A stretch of 64,000 bases of DNA from Pseudobutyrivibrio sp. ACV-2 (GTDB lineage: Bacteria > Bacillota > Clostridia > Lachnospirales > Lachnospiraceae), in contig NZ_FNQZ01000008.1 of assembly GCF_900107545.1 (NCBI RefSeq), positions 115,259-179,258 on the forward strand, written 5' to 3'. Positions 1 to 8,698 of the stretch are shown in pieces (within the stretch, counting starts at the first letter, position 1; each line of letters begins with the position of its first letter). The notes under the pieces were generated by a model. It saw only the letters and a list, made by a program, of their open reading frames with translations, searched no databases and had not been told where the DNA came from. Both the position numbers and the translations under genes were made by a program.

Positions 1-5
1 GAAGG

Positions 6-95
6 CTCCGTGCCGAATGAGGAGCCACTGCACCGCAATGAGAGCATGGAAGGTGGCCTGCGGGAGCACGGAGTACTTGGAGTCCAGCGGACTAA
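6..95 (+). other. Structured leader before the GH3 gene
   Basis: Positions 6-13 (CTCCGTGC) pair with 66-73 (GCACGGAG), and 24-28 (GCCAC) pair with 53-57 (GTGGC). A small hairpin AGTCC-AGC-GGACT follows at 81-93. The tail GCGGACTAAA matches the tail that follows the structured repeat at 26963-26974. The rest does not match that repeat, so this may be a different structured element or the end of an upstream gene: frame 1 is open from base 1 to a stop at 130-132. It lies 55 bases before the GH3 start and could act in its 5' UTR. Confidence 0.3.
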
Positions 96-150
96 AACTT
101 TGAGATATATTTTTACTATTATGAGGAAATAATAGGAAGGAGAAGAGAGA

Positions 151-3075
151 ATGTTATCAATCAACATTGCGGACGTTATCGCCGTCCTCAAAACAATGAT
201 CCCACAGCTGGTAGCTATCGGCGTAGGACTCGTTCTCGCAATCATCGTCACAATCGGTGCGATGAAAGCAAAGAAGCCTCTTAAGGGCTTTATCAGAAAG
301 GAAGCATGGATTGCTTTCGCACTTGTAGTAATTATTGCAGCTAATGCAATTTTACTCGGACCAGTTTACTCAATGGTAAACATGGCAATGGGTGGTGGCA
401 CAATTTCAGATGAAGCCATCGACGAGGCAAAGGCACTTTGTACAGAAATCGCTGAGGAAGGTATTGTACTTCTTAAGAACGATGACAAAGAGCTTCCACT
501 TGCAGAAGGTTCAAAGGTTAATGTATTTGGTTGGTCTTCAACAAATCCTATCTACGGTGGTACAGGTTCAGGTGCACTTTCAGATGCATACCCAACAGTA
601 GACTTCCTTACAGGTCTTACTGATGCAGGCATCGAGTACAACCAGGATCTTGTGGATTTCTACAAGGGTTGGAGAGATGCAAGACCTACAGTAGGTATGA
701 TGGGACAGGATTGGACAATCCCTGAACCAAAGGTTTCAGAGTACTCAGATAAGATTGCAGCTGCAAAGGATTATTCTGATACAGCTATTTTCTTCATCGC
801 ACGTTCAGGTGGTGAAGGTGCCGATCTTCCAATGAGCTATGATGGCAAGGATACATTCTCTACAGAGGGTATGTTCGGTGCTTCTGGTGTTCGTTACTCT
901 GATCAGGCAGATGATTTAGATGCATCTAAGTCATATCTTGAGCTTTCAAACAGAGAGCAGGCACTTCTTGATGAAGTTACAGCAAACTTCGATAAGGTTA
1001 TCGTAGTAGTAAACTCAGCTAACGCTATGGAGCTTGGCTTTGTAAATGAGTATCCACAGATTAAGTCAGTTCTTTACTGCCCAGGTACAGGCCAGACAGG
1101 TTTTGATGGTCTTGGTGAAATCCTCGCAGGTAAGGTTAACCCTTCAGGTAAGACAGCTGATACATTTGTAGCAGATCTTACAGCAACACCTACATACAAC
1201 AACTTTGGTGATTTCGATTACACAAACGTTGAAAAATTCGGGTTTGACAATATGTTTGCAGAGGGTGGCAAGGCTTACCCTACATTTGTAAACTATGTAG
1301 AAGGTATCTATGTAGGATACAAGTACTATGAGACAGCATTTGCAGAAGCAGAAGCTGGCAACATGGAGTTTGATTACGACTCACAGGTTCTTTATCCATT
1401 TGGTTATGGACTTTCATATACATCTTTCTCACAGGAGATGGGTACTATCACAAATGATGGTAAGACAGTATCATTTGACGTAACAGTTACAAATACTGGC
1501 GATGTTGCTGGTAAGGACGTTGTAGAAGTTTACTACAACCCACCATACACAAACGGTGGTATTGAAAAGTCAGCTGCAAACTTAATCCAGTTCGCAAAGA
1601 CTTCTATGCTTGAGCCAGGTGCTTCTGAGACAGTTTCTATTTCATTTGCACTTGAGGATATGGCTTCATATGACACATACGGCGAAGGCTGCTATGTACT
1701 TGAAGCTGGTGATTATGAGATTTCTATCAACTCAGATTCACACAACAAGATTTCTACAGACACAGTAAATGTTGCATCTACAGTAGTTTACGATGATTCA
1801 AACAAGCGTGATTCTGATCAGGTTGCAGCAACAAATCAGTTCCAGTTTGCAGAGGGTGATTTAACATACCTTTCACGTGCAGATGGATTTGCAAATTATG
1901 CAGAAGCAACAGCAGCTCCAACAAGCTATGAGATGTCTGCTGAGGTTGAGGCTACATACTTCAACGAAACAAACTATGACCCTACAGTTTATAACAATGA
2001 TGCAGATGAAATGCCTACAACAGAGGCAAAGAATGGTATCGAGCTTAAGGAACTTAGAGGTTTAGATTACGACGATCCTAAGTGGGATGAACTCCTTGAT
2101 GAGATGAGTGTTGCTGATATGAATACACTTATCGAGCTTGGTGGATATGAGACTTCAGCAGTTGAGTCAATCGGTAAGGTTATGACTTATGACTGTGATG
2201 GTCCTGCTTCAATCAACAACAACTTTACAGGACAGGGTTCTATCGGATTCCCAGCAGCAGTTATGATTGCCTGCACATGGAACAAGGATATTGCTCTTGC
2301 ATTTGGTCAGTCAATCGGCCGCATGGCAAACGATATGGACGTATCAGGATGGTATGCTCCAGCAACAAACACTCACAGATCTGCATTTGCAGGACGTAAC
2401 TTCGAGTACTACTCAGAGGATGGCGTACTTGCAGGTTGGATGTGCGCTAACGCTGTAAATGGTGCTAGAGAGTGGGGCGTATACGCATACGTTAAGCACT
2501 TTGCTACAAACGATCAGGAAACAAACAGAACAAACTTCCTTTGCACATGGTTAAATGAGCAGTCAATGCGTGAGATTTATCTCAAGTCATTCGAAATCAC
2601 ATTCAAGAACTCTAACCCAGGTGCAACAATGGTAGCATTCAATAACATTGGTACTATTCCAGCAGAAGCTTGCCCAGAGTTACTTAACACTGTACTTCGT
2701 GGCGAGTGGGGATTCAGAGGATTTGCTGAAACAGATTACTTTGGTGGATACGGATATCAGGATTCTGACCGTATGATCAGAAATGGTTGTGACCTTATGC
2801 TTGCAACATACTCTACACCACAGTCAACAGTTACAGATCAGACATCTGCAACATCAGTTATCGCTATGAGACAGGCATCAAAGAATATTCTTTACACAGT
2901 AGTAAACAGCCGTGCATATGATTCAGATATCAGCGCAGGACTTCCTACATGGCAGAAGCTTCTTTATGCAGCAGATGTACTTCTTGTTGCACTTCTTGCA
3001 TTCCTTGAGTACAAGGCTGTAAAGTCTTATCTTAAGAAGAGAAAAGAAATGGAACCAACAGTAGAAGCTGAATAA
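151..3075 (+). CDS. Membrane-anchored, circularly permuted GH3 beta-glucosidase
   Basis: A glycoside hydrolase family 3 enzyme of 974 residues, expected to release glucose or xylose from short plant oligosaccharides at the cell surface. Two membrane segments lie near residues 17-38 and 50-72, and one near 925-945 precedes a basic tail. The domains are permuted: the alpha/beta-sandwich and fibronectin-III parts (about 85-560) come before the TIM barrel (about 640-910). The barrel has KHFATNDQETNR and the probable nucleophile Asp862 in FAETDYFGG, where most family members have SDW. This order is known in Ruminococcus albus GH3 enzymes. The start follows GGAAGGAG, and a strong terminator closes the transcript. 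Substrate specificity cannot be read from the sequence. Confidence 0.9.
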   Translation: MLSINIADVIAVLKTMIPQLVAIGVGLVLAIIVTIGAMKAKKPLKGFIRKEAWIAFALVVIIAANAILLGPVYSMVNMAMGGGTISDEAIDEAKALCTEIAEEGIVLLKNDDKELPLAEGSKVNVFGWSSTNPIYGGTGSGALSDAYPTVDFLTGLTDAGIEYNQDLVDFYKGWRDARPTVGMMGQDWTIPEPKVSEYSDKIAAAKDYSDTAIFFIARSGGEGADLPMSYDGKDTFSTEGMFGASGVRYSDQADDLDASKSYLELSNREQALLDEVTANFDKVIVVVNSANAMELGFVNEYPQIKSVLYCPGTGQTGFDGLGEILAGKVNPSGKTADTFVADLTATPTYNNFGDFDYTNVEKFGFDNMFAEGGKAYPTFVNYVEGIYVGYKYYETAFAEAEAGNMEFDYDSQVLYPFGYGLSYTSFSQEMGTITNDGKTVSFDVTVTNTGDVAGKDVVEVYYNPPYTNGGIEKSAANLIQFAKTSMLEPGASETVSISFALEDMASYDTYGEGCYVLEAGDYEISINSDSHNKISTDTVNVASTVVYDDSNKRDSDQVAATNQFQFAEGDLTYLSRADGFANYAEATAAPTSYEMSAEVEATYFNETNYDPTVYNNDADEMPTTEAKNGIELKELRGLDYDDPKWDELLDEMSVADMNTLIELGGYETSAVESIGKVMTYDCDGPASINNNFTGQGSIGFPAAVMIACTWNKDIALAFGQSIGRMANDMDVSGWYAPATNTHRSAFAGRNFEYYSEDGVLAGWMCANAVNGAREWGVYAYVKHFATNDQETNRTNFLCTWLNEQSMREIYLKSFEITFKNSNPGATMVAFNNIGTIPAEACPELLNTVLRGEWGFRGFAETDYFGGYGYQDSDRMIRNGCDLMLATYSTPQSTVTDQTSATSVIAMRQASKNILYTVVNSRAYDSDISAGLPTWQKLLYAADVLLVALLAFLEYKAVKSYLKKRKEMEPTVEAE

Positions 3076-3084
3076 ACAACATGA

Positions 3085-3108
3085 GGGGCTCGCAAGAGCC
3101 CCTTTTTT
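3085..3108 (+). terminator. Intrinsic terminator of the GH3 gene
   Basis: GGGGCTC, loop GCAA, GAGCCCC, then six T residues, ten bases after the GH3 stop codon. Confidence 0.9.
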
Positions 3109-3163
3109 AAAAAGTCGATTATTGAATAAAAATATAGCATTTGCTAAAATAAATTAGTTTATA

Positions 3164-3233
3164 GATAACAATACTTGATATCACTAAAGCGAAGCATTTC
3201 AGGTGAATGTTAGTGACATCAATTATTCTTATC
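3164..3233 (+). repeat. Structured hairpin repeat, decayed copy A1
   Basis: The left arm starting at 3164 (GATAACAATACTTGATATCA) pairs with the right arm ending at 3233 apart from about three mismatches. The central sequence begins AAAGCGAAGCATTTC, as in the intact copies, but the second half of the core (AGGTGAATGT) has lost the normal AAGCTGAGCGT. The flanking GTAG and CGTAAC boxes are also changed. The stem sequence resembles copy A2, 20 bases downstream, so A1 and A2 may be a local duplication of which A1 has decayed. Confidence 0.7.
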
Positions 3234-3247
3234 AATAAAAACTTTAG

Positions 3248-3355
3248 ATGAGGTTTGTAGATAACAATGTTTGATATTACTAAAGCGAAGCATTTTAAGC
3301 TGAGTGTAGTAATATCAAGCATTGTTATCGTAACAAACCGGACTAAGATATTCAT
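3248..3355 (+). repeat. Structured hairpin repeat, copy A2
   Basis: Core hairpin 3252-3339. GGTTT / AAACC form an outer stem. GTAG on the left and CGTAAC on the right form a fixed asymmetric loop. Next comes a stem of about 20 pairs starting GATAACAATG. The apical core is AAAGCGAAGC, a seven-base loop, and GCTGAGTG. GGACTAAG follows on the 3' side, and ATGA/TCAT may close the whole element. It lies 22 bases before the start codon of the glycosyltransferase gene, inside its presumed 5' UTR. Copies at 26876 and 28705 share the core and boxes but not the stem sequences. Confidence 0.8.
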
Positions 3356-3377
3356 AAAATTAAGGAGATAAATTCTT

Positions 3378-4394
3378 ATGAAATTACTTTCGTTTGCTGT
3401 ACCTTGCTATAATTCAGCAGCGTACATGGAGCATTGCATTGAAACACTTCTTCATGGTGGTGAAGATGTAGAAATAATCATAGTTGATGATGGTAGTCAA
3501 AAGGACAACACAGCTGAAATTGCAGATAGACTTGCGGCAGAGCATCCAACTATCATAAAGGCCATCCATCAGGAAAACGGCGGCCACGGCCAAGCAGTAA
3601 ACACAGGACTTAAAAATGCCACAGGTTTATTCTTCAAGGTGGTAGATTCTGACGACTGGGTAGATGCAGAAGCCTATGACAAGGTTCTAAAGACTCTTCG
3701 CCTTTCTGTTGAACATGGCAAAAATCTAGATATGCTTATTTCAAACTTTGTATATGACAAGGAAGGTGCAACTCATAAAAAGGTAATGTCATATTCAAAT
3801 CTCCCTGTTAACCAATATTTTACATGGGATGATACAGGACACTTCCGAAAGGGACAGTACATTCTGATGCATTCAGTCATCTACCGTACAAAACTCCTTA
3901 GAGATTGTGGATTAGAGCTTCCAAAGCACACTTTCTATGTGGACAACCTTTATGTTTATTATCCGCTTCCATATGTTAAGACTATGTATTATCTGGATGT
4001 TGATTTCTACCGCTATTTTATTGGTAGAGATGATCAGTCTGTAAATGAAAAGGTTATGATTTCCCGTATTGACCAGCAGATAAGAGTCAACAAACTCATG
4101 CTTGAAGCATATGACTACAGAAATATCAAAAATTCACATGTAAGAAAATACATGTTCAACTATTTAGAGATGATAACAGTTGTTTCCACTGTGCTTCTTA
4201 TGAAGAGTGGAACTAAGGAGCATCAGCAGAAGCGACGTGATTTATGGAAATACATCAGAAATTATGACTATTATCTCTATCGTAAGCTTCGTTATGGAAT
4301 TATGTGTGGAACCACTAACCTTCCAGGTCACGGTGGAAGAGCAATTTCAATCACTGCATACAAGATTGCACAGAAAGTAGTAGGCTTTAATTAA
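3378..4394 (+). CDS. Family 2 glycosyltransferase
   Basis: A GT-A fold, GT2-family transferase of 338 residues that would move a sugar from a nucleotide-sugar to a surface polymer or lipid. The N-terminus has the usual pattern: LSFAVPCYNSAAYMEHCIET, then IIIVDDGSQKDNT for the nucleotide site, the QENGGHGQAVNTGL segment, and the metal-binding VVDSDDWVD at about residues 93-101. The C-terminal 120 residues are basic and lack clear membrane helices, so the enzyme is probably peripheral. The start follows AAGGAGATAAATTCTT. It is a single-gene unit with its own terminator, and a structured repeat sits in its leader. The acceptor cannot be inferred. Confidence 0.88.
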   Translation: MKLLSFAVPCYNSAAYMEHCIETLLHGGEDVEIIIVDDGSQKDNTAEIADRLAAEHPTIIKAIHQENGGHGQAVNTGLKNATGLFFKVVDSDDWVDAEAYDKVLKTLRLSVEHGKNLDMLISNFVYDKEGATHKKVMSYSNLPVNQYFTWDDTGHFRKGQYILMHSVIYRTKLLRDCGLELPKHTFYVDNLYVYYPLPYVKTMYYLDVDFYRYFIGRDDQSVNEKVMISRIDQQIRVNKLMLEAYDYRNIKNSHVRKYMFNYLEMITVVSTVLLMKSGTKEHQQKRRDLWKYIRNYDYYLYRKLRYGIMCGTTNLPGHGGRAISITAYKIAQKVVGFN

Positions 4395-4427
4395 TCACCA
4401 TTTTTAACAAAATAATGAAAAATTTAG

Positions 4428-4468
4428 GGGCTTTAACCGGTAAAATGGCCGGTTAAAGCCCTTTTTTT
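4428..4468 (+). terminator. Intrinsic terminator of the GT2 gene
   Basis: GGGCTTTAACCGG pairs perfectly with CCGGTTAAAGCCC around an eight-base loop, followed by seven T residues. Confidence 0.92.
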
Positions 4469-4524
4469 GCCATGAAAACCAATTTCTTGCCAGTTACTTT
4501 ATCTTATAGAGATAGTGATTTAGT

Positions 4525-4561
4525 ATAACATTTGGACACAGTGAGATATTTTAGTCCAAAT
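4525..4561 (+). promoter_or_regulatory. Possible promoter/operator of surface locus I
   Basis: TATAAC at 4524-4529 could be a -10 box, though no good -35 box is visible. It is followed at once by an inverted repeat, ATTTGGAC (4530-4537) and GTCCAAAT (4554-4561), separated by 16 bases. The position, 40-70 bases before the first gene of the fibre locus, suits a repressor site or a 5' UTR hairpin. Function is inferred from symmetry only. Confidence 0.35.
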
Positions 4562-4601
4562 ATTGTGTAACTAATTGTCTTATGTTAAGGGGGATTTTGG
4601 T

Positions 4602-7364
4602 ATGAGGAAACGTTTGCCAAAAATTAATAAGTTAATCGCCTTGATTCTCGCATTGGTGTTATTCACTTCGTCTTCCGTAGGAGTCTACGCAGAAGGTGAT
4701 GTCAATATTACCTCAATCGAGAATATTTCTGTGGATACGTCATCTGAGGATGCATCAGAAGAAACAAAAGAGCCTTCTGTTAGGGAGAGGAAGGACGCTG
4801 ATGCGCAGGGAGAATCTGAAGATGAGAGTACTGGAAAAAGTGAGAAGTCAGTCATTAATGACAAGACTTCTGACTCTACCCAGGATGAAGAAAAGGATAA
4901 AAATATAGAAGATAGTTCAGATAAAACCGATGAAGCTACTACGGTTACTGAGGATGAAAAAGAAAAAACTTCAAATAAAAACACTTCAAACAATGAAACT
5001 GAACTGAAGCATTCTGATGAGCATGAGCTTGAATATCAAAGCCTGGGAAATGGAAGACACAAGGTAACATGCACCCAGTGCGAAGATTTTGAACCAACTG
5101 AAGAGGCTTGTGATTTTGATGAAAATGGTAAATGCAAAGACTGTGATTTTTATGACGAAACCAAGGATTCTTCAAAAAAGAAGGTTCAAAAGGAAATGAC
5201 TCTTTCATGTGAATATGAAGGTGTCAGATTTGAGGCCCATATTGAAGATGACACCTTTGAGACAGAGGAAGTGTCGCTTGTTGTCGCAGCTGTATCAGAA
5301 GATATAGAAAATCTTGTTAAAGAGAATGCTGAAAGTTTAGTAAGCTCTGGTTATAAAATCGAAGCACAAAATTTCGACATTAGCTTCAAACATGGCGATT
5401 CTGTCATTAAACCAAACAAGAAAGTAAAAATAACTGTATCTGGTTTAAAATTTGCACCAAAGGCTATCTCTCATATTAAAGGTAGCAATGTAGGTGTAGA
5501 GCTTGAACAAGGAACTGAGTGGGATATAAACGAAGATGGTTCTGTGTGGATTTCTTCAGAAGATTTCTCACCATTTATTTTTATTACATATGAGGAAAAG
5601 ATGGCTGATGTTCCATCAGATGGAATTCTTTATGGTGGAAATCCAGAAAATCCAAATAGCCCATATGGTTTCGGTGGTACAGAAGAAAAGCATTTGGACA
5701 AGCTTTACCGCTTAAACGAAATTCAGGAAGGTTATTGTGCAGTAAGGATACTTAGTCACAATAGTGAGCATGATTCATATCCTGTTATCGCTCCATACAC
5801 TTTACAACAGAATTTATATTTTGTGTATGATCCGGAAGGCGTCGAGAATTATTCTATTCATTTATATCTAAAAGCACCTGAAAATTATACGATTGCTTCT
5901 GTTTGTTTAAAGGGTGGTTCAAATATTACACCTAGTGAAGACGGGGCCTATAATATCCCTCTTGAAAAGATATCAGAAGAAAAAAATGTTAATGAAATCG
6001 TTGTAAACCTTAAGAAGATTGAAATTAAGTGGGATGACAACAGTGAGCCTACATATATCAGTGGGGGAACATTAGTAAATTATAAAGATTCAGAGATAGA
6101 AGACTCAAAAGGATATATTAGAAAGAACTTTGGAGATGCTTTTCATTTTAACCAGGGCGATGAGAGAAATCCAGCAAGTAACTATTGCTATTATCGACAG
6201 GTATATCAAGGCCTTGCCTCTGATACATACGATCCGGAAGATGGAGGATTTAAGCTAGCAAATGGCATTGATATCCTTTTTAAGAATAATTCTGAATACA
6301 TTAAGGATTATCGCTCAAATGTAGGTATCGAGTTTAAAAAAGATGTAGATGGCTACTGGACTTTGGATAGTGATACATCCAGATATGAAATAGTTACAGA
6401 AGATGATAAAGATATTTTAAAACAGGTATCAGGAGAAAAATCCTTTAGACCATTTGGTGATGACGATCATTTTGGAATGATTCTTCCAATTGATTTTACA
6501 ATTGATGGTGAGGGTAAAAATTCAGATGGCAAGGATACCATTTTCAAATTTGCAGGTGACGACGATGTATTTGTTTACATCGATGGAAAACTTGTATTGG
6601 ATTTAGGTGGAATTCATGACTCTGTTAATGGTCAGATTAACTTTAACACAGGTGATATCCTGATTCAGGGTGATAATGAAAATATTCTTACATCAAGTGT
6701 TGATGGTAGCTGTTACAGATTAAAGAATTTAGGTTCAAAAAATCTTTACAGTATAGTAGGTCCTAAAAAGTCATTTGTAAGAGATAAGCATCAGCTCACA
6801 GTTGTATATTTTGAGAGAGGTGCACATCTTTCAGATTGCAGAATTAGCTACAATTTTAACGCTATCAATTTTGTTAAGGATCCAGGATACCTTAACATTG
6901 TAAAAACACTTAAGAATTATCAGGCGGAATTTGGAACAGCTGTGTCTGTGTTTGAAATCCAGTATAGGGATCCAGATGGAACAGCACATAGCTACACATA
7001 CTCATATGATTTCAATGAGTCTGGAACAAAGGATTCAATATTGCTTGAATTGCCAGCAGATACCGAAATTACGGTATTTGAGTGTTATTCGGGAGCAAGC
7101 TACAGCCTTGAATCTATTAGTACAAAAGACGGAACAGTAACAGCTAGTGATAAGACGCCAACCGGTAAAGAGGCTGTTATTACTATTGCGGAGGGCGAAA
7201 CCTCTAAAGTAGAATTTGTTAATAGCTATGATGGACGCACAAATTACGGCACTATTAGCATCACAAATGTATTTAAAAAGAATGCAGAAAACATATTTGA
7301 ATTTTTAAAAAGAGTTTTGGGGTCAACATTTTTAGGAATAGAACTTGAGGGAGGTGAGCAGTAA
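4602..7364 (+). CDS. Secreted fibro-slime/PA14-type surface adhesin
   Basis: A secreted protein of 920 residues, first gene of locus I. The ATG at 4602 is chosen because AAGGGGG lies eight bases upstream; an upstream TTG at 4575 has no ribosome site. Order of parts: Sec signal peptide (to about residue 31, VYAEG); a Ser/Glu/Asp/Lys-rich linker to about 145; a small Cys ribbon (CTQC and CKDC, about 157-183); a beta-rich domain; and a fibro-slime/PA14-like domain near 620-690 with DDDVFVYIDGKLVLDLGG. C-terminal beta domains resemble pilin isopeptide or Cna-B folds. No LPxTG motif or C-terminal membrane helix is present, so it must be held by a partner. The stop overlaps the next start (TAATG). 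Confidence 0.8.
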   Translation: MRKRLPKINKLIALILALVLFTSSSVGVYAEGDVNITSIENISVDTSSEDASEETKEPSVRERKDADAQGESEDESTGKSEKSVINDKTSDSTQDEEKDKNIEDSSDKTDEATTVTEDEKEKTSNKNTSNNETELKHSDEHELEYQSLGNGRHKVTCTQCEDFEPTEEACDFDENGKCKDCDFYDETKDSSKKKVQKEMTLSCEYEGVRFEAHIEDDTFETEEVSLVVAAVSEDIENLVKENAESLVSSGYKIEAQNFDISFKHGDSVIKPNKKVKITVSGLKFAPKAISHIKGSNVGVELEQGTEWDINEDGSVWISSEDFSPFIFITYEEKMADVPSDGILYGGNPENPNSPYGFGGTEEKHLDKLYRLNEIQEGYCAVRILSHNSEHDSYPVIAPYTLQQNLYFVYDPEGVENYSIHLYLKAPENYTIASVCLKGGSNITPSEDGAYNIPLEKISEEKNVNEIVVNLKKIEIKWDDNSEPTYISGGTLVNYKDSEIEDSKGYIRKNFGDAFHFNQGDERNPASNYCYYRQVYQGLASDTYDPEDGGFKLANGIDILFKNNSEYIKDYRSNVGIEFKKDVDGYWTLDSDTSRYEIVTEDDKDILKQVSGEKSFRPFGDDDHFGMILPIDFTIDGEGKNSDGKDTIFKFAGDDDVFVYIDGKLVLDLGGIHDSVNGQINFNTGDILIQGDNENILTSSVDGSCYRLKNLGSKNLYSIVGPKKSFVRDKHQLTVVYFERGAHLSDCRISYNFNAINFVKDPGYLNIVKTLKNYQAEFGTAVSVFEIQYRDPDGTAHSYTYSYDFNESGTKDSILLELPADTEITVFECYSGASYSLESISTKDGTVTASDKTPTGKEAVITIAEGETSKVEFVNSYDGRTNYGTISITNVFKKNAENIFEFLKRVLGSTFLGIELEGGEQ

Positions 7365-7909
7365 TGAATAAAAAAATGATATTTACAGTTGCTGCTTCAC
7401 TTTTAGTTATTGGAAGTATTGCAGTAAAGCCAGCTATGGCATATTTTACCGATACTCACACAGGTAAAGGTTCGGTTGCCATGACAATGGAAATGGGGGA
7501 CATGAAAATTGTTCCAGATGAAAATGTTAGTGTAATGACTAAAAAAATCACTGTTAAAAATACAGGTGATGTTCCGGTTATGGCTAGAGTAAAGGTCTTT
7601 GCAGGTAGTACACATGATCTCATATTTAGCTCTGAGGAGTCTTTAAACTGGAGTGAGAATTCTGATGGGTATTATTACTACAATGCAAAGCTTGAACCAA
7701 CCATACATTCATCTGAACTGGTTTTAACCATTGATCCTAAAAATGAAACTTCAGGTTCATTTAATGTAATCGTGGTAGAAGAAGCAACAAGGGTTCAACC
7801 AGATGGAAGCTATGATTGGAACGAAAAGGTTGAATACACAGCAGAGGCCGAAGTAGTCATCAATGACGATGCAGAGGAAGAAACTACAGATGAAGGAGGT
7901 GCTAACTAA
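7364..7909 (+). CDS. SipW-type signal peptide protein (TasA/camelysin-like), locus I
   Basis: A protein of 181 residues. The N-terminus has a short basic region, a hydrophobic stretch and the AYFTD box (about residues 26-30) typical of precursors cut by SipW-type signal peptidases, such as TasA and camelysin. The mature part begins with a beta-strand pattern (ITVKNTGDVPVMARVKVF) and carries a YYYYNA segment and VVEEAT. The protein at 18643-19146 is a clear paralog with the same boxes (TIKNTGD, YYYYEA, IVQEAT). It overlaps both neighbours by one to four bases, so translation is probably coupled. A fibre subunit role is inferred from the signal type and context. Confidence 0.78.
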   Translation: MNKKMIFTVAASLLVIGSIAVKPAMAYFTDTHTGKGSVAMTMEMGDMKIVPDENVSVMTKKITVKNTGDVPVMARVKVFAGSTHDLIFSSEESLNWSENSDGYYYYNAKLEPTIHSSELVLTIDPKNETSGSFNVIVVEEATRVQPDGSYDWNEKVEYTAEAEVVINDDAEEETTDEGGAN

Positions 7910-8682
7910 TGAAAGTAGATGTTAAAAATCCTTTATTCATTTTAGCAGCAGGTGTTCTTCTAGTGACAGGCAGTATTGTGGGGGCTACAAAGGCTGCAGA
8001 TTCAGGTACGCCTAAAGCTCAGGCAGTTACTTTTTCCACCGCCAACCTTAGTGTAGAGCTGCAGGAAAAGCAATCAGGAAAGTTTGTTACAATCCAGGAG
8101 ACAAGAAATGCAGATGGTTCTTTGAACCCAAGCGCCCTTGGTAAGCTGGAATTTACTTCACTAGAAAAAGTAAATGCTGGTGAAGAAATGCCTGATCCTT
8201 CTATAACATACGATGAAGAAGTGCAGGTAAAAAATAATGGCGATTGCCAGGAGTATATAAGAGTTGTAGTTTATAAAAACTGGATCAATGCTGATAAATC
8301 TAAAAATGATGCACTTGATATTTCAAGCGCAAATTTACATTTAGTTAATCCAAGCGAATGGATAGTGAAGGAATCTGATTCCAAAGAATGTACAACATAT
8401 TATTTGAAAAAGGCCTTAGATGCTGAAGATACAGCAAAACTGTTCGATACTATTTCCTTTGATAATAGCATCCTAAATTCAGTTCCAGAGGTGACAACAG
8501 AAAAAACGGATAAAGGAACTGTTACAAGAACAAATATTGTATATGAGTACAATGGCAAAATTCTTGAGGTTGAAATGAGAGTTGATGCGGTTCAGACTCA
8601 TAATGCCAAGGATGCAATTCTAGGGGCATGGGGCGTCGAGCCTACAATAGATGCTAATGGAATTATCACAGGTATAAATTAG
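7909..8682 (+). CDS. Second SipW-type exported protein, locus I
   Basis: A protein of 257 residues with a hydrophobic N-terminus (FILAAGVLLVTGSIVGATKA) and then VTFSTANLSVELQE, a variant of the SipW-type processing region. It is paralogous to the protein at 19162-19887: both have FSTA..SV.LQE near the N-terminus and DAVQTHNAKDA..AWGV at the C-terminus. There is no sorting signal or C-terminal helix. The start overlaps the preceding stop (TAATG) after GAAGGAGG. It is probably a second subunit or partner of the TasA-like fibre protein. No family name can be given with certainty. Confidence 0.68.
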   Translation: MKVDVKNPLFILAAGVLLVTGSIVGATKAADSGTPKAQAVTFSTANLSVELQEKQSGKFVTIQETRNADGSLNPSALGKLEFTSLEKVNAGEEMPDPSITYDEEVQVKNNGDCQEYIRVVVYKNWINADKSKNDALDISSANLHLVNPSEWIVKESDSKECTTYYLKKALDAEDTAKLFDTISFDNSILNSVPEVTTEKTDKGTVTRTNIVYEYNGKILEVEMRVDAVQTHNAKDAILGAWGVEPTIDANGIITGIN

Positions 8683-8698
8683 TAAAGGAGAGTAAGGT

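Noticed and set aside
4685..4993. A Ser-rich open frame on the minus strand within the fibro-slime adhesin
   Set aside because: It is the antisense of the Glu/Asp/Ser-rich linker; such low-complexity coding runs often leave the other strand open. No ribosome site.
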